Shown here in pieces: positions 24,255 to 31,000 of a stretch of 64,000 nucleotides of DNA (position 1 is the stretch's first letter; each line of letters opens with the position of its first letter). The stretch covers positions 1 to 64,000 of the forward strand of contig NZ_JAFAGT010000086.1 of assembly GCF_019237615.1 (NCBI RefSeq), written 5' to 3'. Below the pieces are notes generated by a model. It was not told where the DNA came from, ran no database searches, and saw only the letters and a list, made by a program, of their open reading frames with translations. Source of the DNA: Roseateles sp. Lineage in GTDB: Bacteria; Pseudomonadota; Gammaproteobacteria; Burkholderiales; Burkholderiaceae_C. The position numbers were made by a program, and so were the translations under genes.

Positions 24255-25409
24255 TCAGGCCGTCGGGTAGGTGCCCGGCACGAGGATGTCGCGCGTCACG
24301 TTGGCGAGCTGGGTGTGGCCGCAGAAGGCCATGGTCACGTCAAGCTCCTTGTGCAGGATGGCCAGCGCCTTGGCGACGCCTTCCTCGCCCATCGCGCCCA
24401 GGCCATAGGCCATCGCGCGGCCGATCATGGTGCCCTTGGCGCCCAGGGCCCAGGCCTTGAGCACATCCTGGCCGGAGCGTATGCCACCGTCCATCCAGAC
24501 CTCGATCTGCGAGCCCACCTCGGCCACGATGGCCGGCAGCGCATGGATGCTGCTGGGCGCGCCGTCCAGCTGCCGCCCGCCGTGGTTGCTGACGACGATG
24601 GCGTCGGCGCCGGCCCGCACGGCCAGCTTGGCATCCTCCGCGTCCATGATGCCCTTCAGGATCAGCTTGCCGCCCCATTGCGCCTTGACCCAGGCGATGT
24701 CGGCCCAGGACAGGCGCGGGTCGAACTGCTCGTTGGTCCAGGCCGACAGCGAGCGCATGTCGCTGACGCCCTTCACATGGCCCACCAGGTTGCGGAAGGT
24801 GTGGCGGCGCGTGGCCGCCATGCCCAGGCACCAGCGTGGCTTGGTCATCAGGTTGAGGATGTTGCCCAGCGTGGGCCGCGGCGGCGCGGTGAGGCCGTTC
24901 TTCAGGTCCTTGTGCCGCTGGCCGATGACCTGCAGGTCCAGCGTCAGCACCAGGGCCGAGCACTTCGCGGCCTTGCAGCGCTCGATCATGCGGGCCATCG
25001 CGTCACGGTCGCGCATCATGTAGAGCTGGAACCAGAACGGTGCCGAGGTGTGCTCGGCGATGTCCTCGATGGAGCAGATGCTCATCGTCGACAGCGTGAA
25101 GGGGATGCCGAACTTCTCGGCGGCGCGCGCGGCGTGGATCTCGCCGTCGGCATGCTGCATGCCGGTCAGGCCCACGGGCGCGATGGCCACGGGCATCCTG
25201 GCATCCTGGCCGATCATCTTCACGGCCGTGCTGCGGCCTTCCATGTTGACGGCGACGCGCTGGCGCAGCTTGATGGCCTGGAAGTCGCTCTCGTTGGCGC
25301 GGTAGGTCGTCTCCGTCCAGGAGCCGGAGTCGGCGTAGTCGTAGAACATGCGCGGCACGCGCTTCTCGGCGAGTTGGCGCAGGTCTTCGATGCAGGTGAT
25401 GACGGGCAT
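24255..25409 (-). CDS. lldD: FMN-dependent alpha-hydroxy-acid dehydrogenase (L-lactate dehydrogenase type)
   Basis: 384-residue TIM-barrel flavoenzyme that oxidises an L-2-hydroxy acid, most likely L-lactate to pyruvate. FMN and substrate motifs seen are YDYADSGSWTE near the start, PVAIAPVGLTGMQ, LTLDLQVIGQRHKDLKNG and the active-site histidine block VSNHGGRQLDGAPS, followed by DGGIRSGQDVLKA. The length fits LldD. The LysR regulator gene lies just upstream in the same direction and may control it. Glycolate or mandelate oxidation cannot be excluded. Confidence 0.85.
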   Translation of the reverse strand: MPVITCIEDLRQLAEKRVPRMFYDYADSGSWTETTYRANESDFQAIKLRQRVAVNMEGRSTAVKMIGQDARMPVAIAPVGLTGMQHADGEIHAARAAEKFGIPFTLSTMSICSIEDIAEHTSAPFWFQLYMMRDRDAMARMIERCKAAKCSALVLTLDLQVIGQRHKDLKNGLTAPPRPTLGNILNLMTKPRWCLGMAATRRHTFRNLVGHVKGVSDMRSLSAWTNEQFDPRLSWADIAWVKAQWGGKLILKGIMDAEDAKLAVRAGADAIVVSNHGGRQLDGAPSSIHALPAIVAEVGSQIEVWMDGGIRSGQDVLKAWALGAKGTMIGRAMAYGLGAMGEEGVAKALAILHKELDVTMAFCGHTQLANVTRDILVPGTYPTA

Positions 25410-25472
25410 GGCGGTGCGGCAGCGGTTGGGGTCAGGCCGTGATGCTAGGCCCGCGCCGCGCCCGCTGCCCCG

Positions 25473-25509
25473 GAAAAAACCTCGGCCCGCGGCGGAAGAG
25501 TTTTCCGCC
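25473..25509 (-). terminator. Possible terminator after the LysR gene
   Basis: On the minus strand GGCGGAA...TTCCGCC pair around a five-base loop, with the stem reaching into the LysR stop codon. A run of six T follows about 12 bases later (25473-25478). The distance of the T-run makes it atypical. Confidence 0.4.
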
Positions 25510-26408
25510 TATGCCGCCTCCACCGCGCGGCAGTGCGCGTGCAGCCATTCGGCGAAGGCCTCGGCCGCCGGGCTGGCGCGGTGGCGCACCAGGCCGTAGT
25601 GGCGCTCGGCCGGCACGGCCAGAGCGAAGGGCTGAACCAGGCGGCCCTCGGCCAGCTCGTGGCGGGCCAGGCTGAGCCGGGCCAGCGCCACGCCCTGGCC
25701 GGCAAGCGCGGCGGCCAGCGTCAGGCCCAGGTCCACGAAGCGCGGGCCGGCCTCGGGCTCGGGCACGTCGGGCAGGCCGGCGGCGCGCAGCCAGGGCGCC
25801 CAGGGCTGCAGCGGCGTGCGCAGCAGCGGCAGGGCCAGCAGGTCGGCGGGTGCGCGCAGGGGCGGGCGGCCCGCCAGCAGCGTCGGCGCGGCCAACGGCG
25901 TCAGGCGGTCGCGCAGCAGCACCGCGTCGGCGGCAATGTCATCCGGCACGGCGCCGTGGCGGATCTCCAGGTCGGCACCGGCGTCCCCCTCGTCCAGCAG
26001 AGGCACCGACAGCGTCAGCTCCAGCTCGACCTGCGGGTGGGCCGTCGTGAAGCCGGGCAGGGCGGGCACCAGCAACTGGCGCGCGAAGGTGGGCGTGGAC
26101 GTCACCCGCAGCCGCTCGCGCCGCGGACCGGCGCGCTGATGCAGCGGCATGGCCTGCAGCAGCGCCAGGGCCTGGCGCACCTGGGGCAGGTATTCGTGGC
26201 CGGCCGGCGTCAGGCTCAGGCCCCTGGCCGACTGGCGCACGAAGAGGGGGCGGTCCAGCCTCTCCTCCAGTCCGGCCACGCGCTTGGCCACGGCGCTGGC
26301 AGTCAGCGCCAGCTCGGTCGCCGCGGCCTCGAAGCTGCCCGCGCGCGCGACCGCGTCGAAGGCCAGCAGGGCGTCGAGCGAGGGCAGGCGGATGGGGCGG
26401 TCGGACAT
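25509..26408 (-). CDS. LysR-family transcriptional regulator
   Basis: 299 residues. An N-terminal helix-turn-helix (LPSLDALLAFDAVARAGSF...LALTASAVAKRVAGLE, about residues 8-50) is followed by a type-2 periplasmic-binding-like effector domain. The sequence RPLFVRQSARGLSLTPAG marks the end of the DNA-binding domain, as in GcvA-like members. ATG 26408 overlaps the stop of the Sel1-repeat gene (TGATG). It is 99 bases upstream of the lactate-type dehydrogenase gene and may regulate it; the effector is unknown. Confidence 0.9.
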   Translation of the reverse strand: MSDRPIRLPSLDALLAFDAVARAGSFEAAATELALTASAVAKRVAGLEERLDRPLFVRQSARGLSLTPAGHEYLPQVRQALALLQAMPLHQRAGPRRERLRVTSTPTFARQLLVPALPGFTTAHPQVELELTLSVPLLDEGDAGADLEIRHGAVPDDIAADAVLLRDRLTPLAAPTLLAGRPPLRAPADLLALPLLRTPLQPWAPWLRAAGLPDVPEPEAGPRFVDLGLTLAAALAGQGVALARLSLARHELAEGRLVQPFALAVPAERHYGLVRHRASPAAEAFAEWLHAHCRAVEAA

Positions 26409-27181
26409 CAGAAGTTGATCGTCGTCGGGCCGGCATCGCCGGACCCGGGACGCAGATATTGCCCCAGCGTGCCGGCCATGGCCGCGACGACGCCCGCGGC
26501 CAGCCGCCAGGGCCTGAGCCTGGTTTCGGTGGTGCCGCGGCTGTTGCGCGGCTGGGGCTGCGCAATCGCTTGCAGCAAGGCCAGTTCCTGCTGGCGCTCG
26601 CGCACCAGGTAGAGCAGCTGGTCCGGGTCGGCGAAGCGCTGGGCCAGCGCGCGGACCACCTTCAGTTCGCGCTGCTGCACCAGCACGCCCTGCGGGCGCA
26701 GCGGGCAGCCGAGCGCCCGGCTGCGAAGGTACAGGGCCTTTGCGGCGAGGCGGTCGGGCAGGCAGCCGACGCCGGCATGCAGGCAGTTGGCAAGGTTGAA
26801 TGAGGCCTCGGCATGGCCCTGGGCCGCCGCCGCCACATAGGCCCAGAGGCCGCGCTCCTCGTCGCCGGGGCCGCCTCGGGCGGTCAACAGCGCCCGCCCG
26901 AGCTGGAAGTGCCCGATGGCGCTGCCGCGCGCCGCCGCCAGCTCCAGCAGCGAGCGTGCCTGCACCGGGTCGGCCGGCAGTCCCAGGCCTTCGAGCTGGC
27001 ACAGCCCCAGCATGGCCAGGCCGTCGGCGTCGCCAGCGTCGGCCGCGGCGCGGAACCAGCGGGCGGCGTGCGCATGGTCCGGCGGCGTGGCCTGGAACAG
27101 GGCCAGCCCATGCTGCAAGGGATTGAGGACTGGTGTCGCGGCGAGCGGGGCCGGGTCGGCGCCCAGGTCTGGGGAGTTCAT
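26408..27181 (-). CDS. Sel1-repeat (TPR-like) protein with C-terminal hydrophobic segment
   Basis: 257 residues. About three Sel1-like repeats occupy residues 35-140 (AARWFRAAADAGDADGLAML, ARSLLELAAARGSAIGHFQL, AYVAAAAQGHAEASFNLA). A hydrophobic segment near residue 230 (LAAGVVAAMAGTLGQYL) may anchor it. There is no signal peptide. Sel1 repeats mediate protein-protein contacts; no partner is evident. It precedes the LysR gene with a one-base overlap, so it probably carries the promoter for the LysR transcript. Confidence 0.8.
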   Translation of the reverse strand: MNSPDLGADPAPLAATPVLNPLQHGLALFQATPPDHAHAARWFRAAADAGDADGLAMLGLCQLEGLGLPADPVQARSLLELAAARGSAIGHFQLGRALLTARGGPGDEERGLWAYVAAAAQGHAEASFNLANCLHAGVGCLPDRLAAKALYLRSRALGCPLRPQGVLVQQRELKVVRALAQRFADPDQLLYLVRERQQELALLQAIAQPQPRNSRGTTETRLRPWRLAAGVVAAMAGTLGQYLRPGSGDAGPTTINF

Positions 27182-27393
27182 CCGGCAAGCAGGTCGTGAC
27201 GGGCGCGGGGCGCCGGGCTCTACGAGGCGTAGCAGCCGATTCTCTGGCAGCCCCGCCGCAGGGCCTGCAGTGGGACGGCGAATCGCCCGGATGTGCGCCG
27301 CTGGCGTGAAAAAGTTGGCGAACTCGCTCCTGCCGGCAGCCGCGGTGGCCTGGGCACAATGGGCTTCCCGCTTGCTCGCCCGGTCACCGCATC

Positions 27394-27759
27394 ATGGGTT
27401 TTGCCGCTCTCGCCGAATCCGCCATGGCATTGCCGGGCGCCACCCAGGACATCAAATGGGGCGCCGACTGGGTCGCCAGCGTCGGCGGCAAGATGTTCTT
27501 CGTCGGTGGGCCGCATCCGGGGCTATGGACGCATTGCAGCTTCAAGGTGGATGCGCACCGGTTTCTGGAGCTGACCGGCCTGCCCGGCTTCAAGCCGGCG
27601 CCGTATGCGGCCAGGTATCACTGGGTGGCGGTGGAGGATGCCAAGGCCCTGCCGCTGTCGGAGCTGAAGGCGCTGGTGAGGCGCTCGCATGAGCTGGTGG
27701 CGGCGAAGCTGCCGAAGAAGCTGCGGCTGGATCTTGGCATCGGCCCGATGCCTGGCTAG
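27394..27759 (+). CDS. MmcQ/YjbR family protein
   Basis: 121-residue single-domain protein with the CyaY-like MmcQ/YjbR fold: ALPGATQDIKWGADWVASVGGKMFF near the start and PYAARYHWVAVEDAKALP followed by LRRSHELV-like LVRRSHELVAAKLPKK. Members are described as double-wing DNA-binding proteins, but function is poorly known. It stands alone between two minus-strand groups. Confidence 0.88.
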   Translation: MGFAALAESAMALPGATQDIKWGADWVASVGGKMFFVGGPHPGLWTHCSFKVDAHRFLELTGLPGFKPAPYAARYHWVAVEDAKALPLSELKALVRRSHELVAAKLPKKLRLDLGIGPMPG

Positions 27760-27784
27760 GCAGCCCCTGGCGCCGCCGCCCGCC

Positions 27785-28102
27785 TCAGCCCCGGCTCCAC
27801 CGGCTCGGAATCGACCAGAAGGCCAGCAGCCCCATCAGTGCCGCCACCGCCAGCGCATGCGGCATGTCCAACGGGCCGCCGGCACCGGCCAGCAGCGCCG
27901 TCGCCCCGCAGGCGGCCGTGCCGATCGCCGCCCATTGCACCCTTCGGACCCAGCGCGCGCGGCGGCACTGCTGTGCTGCCACGGGCGGCGGCAGCGCCGC
28001 CATCACCCGCAGGCTGAACCCGGCGTCGTCGGGCTCGCCGCCATCTTGCAGCCGCTGCCGCAGCGCATCGTCAAAGGAGGCGTCATCGTCGAAATCATTC
28101 AT
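27785..28102 (-). CDS. Small membrane protein, putative anti-sigma factor
   Basis: 105 residues. The N-terminal acidic cytoplasmic part (NDFDDDASFDDALRQRLQ) is followed by two hydrophobic stretches (VQWAAIGTAACGATALLA and HALAVAALMGLLAFW). ATG 28102 overlaps the stop of the ECF sigma factor gene (ATGA). A short membrane protein coupled behind an ECF sigma gene is usually its anti-sigma factor. No zinc-binding HXXXCXXC motif is present, so the assignment rests on context. Confidence 0.7.
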   Translation of the reverse strand: MNDFDDDASFDDALRQRLQDGGEPDDAGFSLRVMAALPPPVAAQQCRRARWVRRVQWAAIGTAACGATALLAGAGGPLDMPHALAVAALMGLLAFWSIPSRWSRG

Positions 28103-28647
28103 GGCGTGGTCTCCCAGGCGCCCAGTTGCTTGCGCAGCCGCGCCTTGGCGCGCAGCACCTGGGTCTTGAGCGTGCCCAGCGGCCAACCCAGCACCTGGGC
28201 GGCCTCGGCGTGGCTGAGGTCGGCGCCGTAGCACAGCAGCAGCGCGTGGCGCTGGGCCTCGCCCAGCCCGGCCAGCGCGCGGTCGAGGTCGATGCGCCAG
28301 TCGGCGCCCGGGGCGAAGTCATCCTGCGCGTCGGGGTCGGGGGGCGCGTCGTCCACCAGCGGCAGGGCCGGGCGCTCTGCGGACAGCGCGGAGTAGGCCA
28401 GCCGCGTCAGCCAGGTGCGAAAGCGCGCCTCGCCGCGGAAGCCGGGCAGGGCGCGCCAGGCGCGCACGAAGGCCTCCTGGGCGAGGTCGTCGGCGCGGCC
28501 CTGGTCGCCGCGGCAGACGCGACCGAGCAGCTTGCGCAGATAGCCCTGGTGGGCCTGCACGAGGGTGGCAAAGGCCGCGCGGTCGCCGGCGGCCGCGCGG
28601 GCCACCAGGCCGGCCTCGGCCGGTGCGACGCAGGCGCCAGGCGTCAC
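28099..28647 (-). CDS. ECF-type RNA polymerase sigma factor
   Basis: 182-residue sigma-70 family factor with only regions 2 and 4. Region 2 includes YLRKLLGRVCRG, DDLAQEAFVRAWRALPGF and FRTWLTRLAYSAL. Region 4 includes LGEAQRHALLLCYGADLSHAEAA with the helix-turn-helix WPLGTLKTQVLRAKARLR. The GTG start overlaps the stop of the DUF6249 gene. The operon order is membrane protein, sigma factor, putative anti-sigma factor. The inducing signal is unknown. Confidence 0.92.
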   Translation of the reverse strand: MTPGACVAPAEAGLVARAAAGDRAAFATLVQAHQGYLRKLLGRVCRGDQGRADDLAQEAFVRAWRALPGFRGEARFRTWLTRLAYSALSAERPALPLVDDAPPDPDAQDDFAPGADWRIDLDRALAGLGEAQRHALLLCYGADLSHAEAAQVLGWPLGTLKTQVLRAKARLRKQLGAWETTP

Positions 28648-29045
28648 GGCTGCTGCGGTTGCTTGCGCTCGACGGCCCAGTACAGCACCAGGCCGATGCC
28701 GATGAACAGCGGCAGCAGGCCGATGCTCCAGAGCCAGGCGCCCGGCATCATCAGCGAGAACATGCCCATCAGGCCCAGGCCCACGCCGATGTTGATGACG
28801 GCGGGCACCAGGATGCGGTTGGGGTTGGCCTGGTCGCGGCGAGCGCGCCGCCAGTCGCTGTCCTGCACATCGGCCAGCAACTCGGGCGGGATGGGTTGGC
28901 CTGCCCGGGCCAGCTCGCGAATGGTCTCGTGGCGCTGGCGCTCGCTGTGTGCCTTGCCGATGTAGTGCGACAGGATGGCGATGATGGGAATGAACATCGC
29001 CAGGATGGGAATGAACAGCGGCAGGGCGGACTGGATGTCGAACAT
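28644..29045 (-). CDS. DUF6249-like inner-membrane protein
   Basis: 133 residues. An N-terminal hydrophobic helix (LPLFIPILAMFIPIIAILSHYI) is followed by a charged region with HETIRELARAGQPIPPELL, and then two more helices (AVINIGVGLGLMGMF and LWSIGLLPLFIGIGLVLYW). This arrangement is the DUF6249 pattern often found beside ECF sigma factors. ATG 29045 is used; GTG 29048 directly before it is possible. An AAGGAG ribosome site precedes both. Confidence 0.82.
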   Translation of the reverse strand: MFDIQSALPLFIPILAMFIPIIAILSHYIGKAHSERQRHETIRELARAGQPIPPELLADVQDSDWRRARRDQANPNRILVPAVINIGVGLGLMGMFSLMMPGAWLWSIGLLPLFIGIGLVLYWAVERKQPQQP

Positions 29046-29163
29046 CACGGGCGGCTCCTTGAAAACGGGTGGATGGTCCTTCCTTGGAGCGACCGGCCGC
29101 GGCTTTTGGATTCAGCGGGTCGAAAGATTCTTTGTTCACCCCCCTGAGTCGGGTACTCGATGA

Positions 29164-29182
29164 ATGTCAAAGAAATTTACAT
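29164..29182 (+). promoter_or_regulatory. Candidate enhancer (activator) site of PEP-CTERM gene 1
   Basis: The 19-base dyad ATGTCAAAGAAATTTACAT lies 62 bases upstream of the sigma-54 promoter at 29245. It matches two other sites in this window in front of PEP-CTERM genes (consensus TGTC-RRNNRRM-TTKACA). Position and dyad symmetry fit binding of a Fis-type helix-turn-helix enhancer-binding protein. Confidence 0.7.
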
Positions 29183-29244
29183 CGATAGCCATGAAAAACA
29201 AGGCAATCACGACCAAGTCATTGATTTCCAAAGAAGATGGTTCG

Positions 29245-29261
29245 GTGGCATGGGGATTGCT
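29245..29261 (+). promoter_or_regulatory. Sigma-54 promoter of PEP-CTERM gene 1
   Basis: GTGGCATGGGGATTGCT matches the consensus TGGCACG-N4-TTGCW with one mismatch, with the invariant GG and GC correctly spaced. Transcription would start near 29273, just ahead of the AGGAG at 29281 and ATG at 29293. This supports 29293 as the true start. Confidence 0.8.
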
Positions 29262-29292
29262 TCCGGGGATCCTCATTTTGAGGAGAACCACA

Positions 29293-29940
29293 ATGAAGAT
29301 CACTTTCCCTTTCGCTGCAGCAGCACTGGCGGCGTCTCTGAGCACCGCCGCGAACGCCGGCATCGTCTTCAAGTTCACCGAGTCCGATGGCAACGTGGTC
29401 ATGAACTCCTCCGGCACCATCGACACCAGCAAGCTGGTGCTGATGCCGAGGGTGTTCATGTGGGGGGGGACGGGCGTCGAAGAGAACGGCAATCACGACA
29501 TCATGGGCGGTGCGAGCGTCGGCGAAATCAACATGTCCTTCGGCTTCCACGACGGCACCGACTATTCGCCCTGGGCCTCTGCGAATGGCCCGTGGTCCGC
29601 TTCGAGCTTCGGCACGACGGTCAACAGCGGCCACAAGGCCTTCACGACTTATGTCGGCAGTCCCAGCGGCGCGCAGATTCCGGGCCTGGGCATCGGGCGT
29701 GAAGACCTCCAAGGCTGGCTCTGGTCGCCTGACCAGAACTGGACCTTTCGCAGCGCCTCGTTCGCTTCGATGCGCATGGCTGTCGGCACCTACACGGTGA
29801 CCGATGCGCAGACTGGCGAGTTCATCACCTTCCAGATCGGCGCCGGCAACCAGTTGCCCGAGCCTGATGCGGCCGCCCTGGTCGGGCTGGCCCTGGTCGG
29901 CGCCTGCGCCGCCCGCCGCGCCAAGACCCGCAAGGCCTGA
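29293..29940 (+). CDS. PEP-CTERM sorting domain protein 1
   Basis: 215-residue secreted protein. Signal peptide ITFPFAAAALAASLSTAANA, then a mature beta-rich region, then the C-terminal PEP-CTERM tripartite tail: LPEP motif, hydrophobic helix AALVGLALVGACAA and basic end RRAKTRKA. Exosortase A would cut near the PEP motif and hand the protein to the cell surface or exopolysaccharide. The mature part (about 165 residues) resembles no enzyme I recognise. AGGAG precedes the ATG by seven bases. Expression is probably sigma-54 dependent. Confidence 0.88.
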   Translation: MKITFPFAAAALAASLSTAANAGIVFKFTESDGNVVMNSSGTIDTSKLVLMPRVFMWGGTGVEENGNHDIMGGASVGEINMSFGFHDGTDYSPWASANGPWSASSFGTTVNSGHKAFTTYVGSPSGAQIPGLGIGREDLQGWLWSPDQNWTFRSASFASMRMAVGTYTVTDAQTGEFITFQIGAGNQLPEPDAAALVGLALVGACAARRAKTRKA

Positions 29941-30294
29941 CCCCTTCATTGGGGCAGCAAGCCGCGAAGGCGAGTCTGAACGGCTTGCTTCGCGGCTTTG
30001 CTCTTGCCGAATCCTGCTCAGTGCACGCTGCCGAAGTCCTGCGTCCGGCAGGTGCGACAGGCAACGCCGGCATTGCCTGCCATGCAGGCCCGGGCGACGT
30101 CGCGGCAGGGCGCGTCGTTGATGCGGTCTGCGCAGGAGCCCAGGAAGCCGATCGCTGGTAGGGCCAGCCGCTGGTTGCCGTCCAGGAAAGCGCTTGGCCT
30201 TCAGGGCATTTTTGGGCCATTTGCGCAGTAGAACCCTGCGCAAAGTCGCAGGCCCGCTGCCGTGGGCCTCTGCTGCTCGGACGGGGGCTTGCGG
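29941..30294. other. Gap without a convincing gene between two convergent PEP-CTERM genes
   Basis: The first part holds a strong hairpin (see terminator at 29957). On the minus strand one frame (30199 down to the stop at 30018) has high G/C in third codon positions and encodes a cysteine-rich stretch (FLGSCADRINDAPC...CMAG...CRTCRTQDFG), but it has no usual start codon and is preceded by a stop. It may be a gene remnant or chance. Confidence 0.5.
29957..30001. terminator. Hairpin downstream of PEP-CTERM gene 1
   Basis: AAGCCGCGAAG (29959-29969) pairs perfectly with CTTCGCGGCTT (29988-29998), an 11-bp stem with an 18-base loop, beginning 18 bases after the stop codon. Only a short T-rich tail (TTTGCTCTTG) follows, so it is a plausible but not ideal rho-independent terminator. 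Confidence 0.6.
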
Positions 30295-30828
30295 TCAGCC
30301 GTGCCGGCGTCGCCCGAACGCAAGGCCGGCCAGCGCCAGGCCGGCCAGCGCCAGGGAGCCCGGCTCGGGCAACGGGTTGCTGGGGCCGGACCACGAGCCG
30401 GCGGCAACATCCTGGCTGCCGCTGGCGTTGTAGGTCGCGGCAACGCCGTGGGCGCCGATGCGCGCCGCCGGGTGGTTGGCGGTGTCGCAAACGCCGCTGG
30501 GCGAGAAGCACAGGTCGGCCACGGTCACCTCCAGGCTCGCGCCGAGCTGGAAGATCGTGAAGCCCGTCGCGAACGTCGAGTTCGACGGGCCATAGCTGAA
30601 GTTGGTGCCCCAGCTGAAGGCCCAGTCCGAGAACGACGACACCGCGATCACGGCGTTCGCGGCCAGCAGCGAATCGTCGAACTCCACGTAGCCGCCGAAG
30701 TTGCTGCCCGAGTTGGGCGAGACGGGCGCGAGATCACTGGTGAAGGTGTATCGCACCGGTGCGGCGATGGTCGCGAAGCTGGCCGCGGCCAGGGCGGCGA
30801 CGGCGAGAGTTTGACGAGCGAACTTCAT
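30295..30828 (-). CDS. PEP-CTERM sorting domain protein 2
   Basis: 177-residue secreted protein. Signal peptide KFARQTLAVAALAAASFATIAA, a beta-rich mature domain starting VRYTFTSDLAPV (a pattern common in PEP-CTERM proteins), a cysteine pair (LCFSPSGVC), then the sorting tail: PLPEPGS, hydrophobic LALAGLALAGLAFG and basic RRRHG. AGGAGG lies just upstream of ATG 30828. It has its own sigma-54 promoter and enhancer-like dyad. Function of the mature domain unknown. Confidence 0.88.
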   Translation of the reverse strand: MKFARQTLAVAALAAASFATIAAPVRYTFTSDLAPVSPNSGSNFGGYVEFDDSLLAANAVIAVSSFSDWAFSWGTNFSYGPSNSTFATGFTIFQLGASLEVTVADLCFSPSGVCDTANHPAARIGAHGVAATYNASGSQDVAAGSWSGPSNPLPEPGSLALAGLALAGLAFGRRRHG

Positions 30829-30873
30829 CTTGCCTCCTTTGCCAGGTCGGAAATGCCGGCGGAGGTGGGCGAA

Positions 30874-30890
30874 TGCAGCTTGCGTGCCAT
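30874..30890 (-). promoter_or_regulatory. Sigma-54 promoter of PEP-CTERM gene 2
   Basis: On the minus strand ATGGCACGCAAGCTGCA gives a perfect -24 element (TGGCACG), the correct spacing and CTGCA at -12, one mismatch to TGGCACG-N4-TTGCW. The start point would be near 30862, about 34 bases before ATG 30828. Confidence 0.82.
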
Positions 30891-30939
30891 GAAAAAAACG
30901 TTAGCTTTATCAATGACTTGCGGTGGCTCGGCGAAGCGC

Positions 30940-30958
30940 GTGTAAAGCCGGTCGACAG
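30940..30958 (-). promoter_or_regulatory. Candidate enhancer (activator) site of PEP-CTERM gene 2
   Basis: On the minus strand CTGTCGACCGGCTTTACAC lies 49 bases upstream of the sigma-54 element. It shares TGTC-R-N6-TT-ACA with the sites at 29164 and 57311. It lies in the gap after the helicase stop codon, outside coding sequence. Confidence 0.68.
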
Positions 30959-31000
30959 CTTTCATAACGGCGCGGTGCCGGGGCGCAGCGTCAGTCCCGG

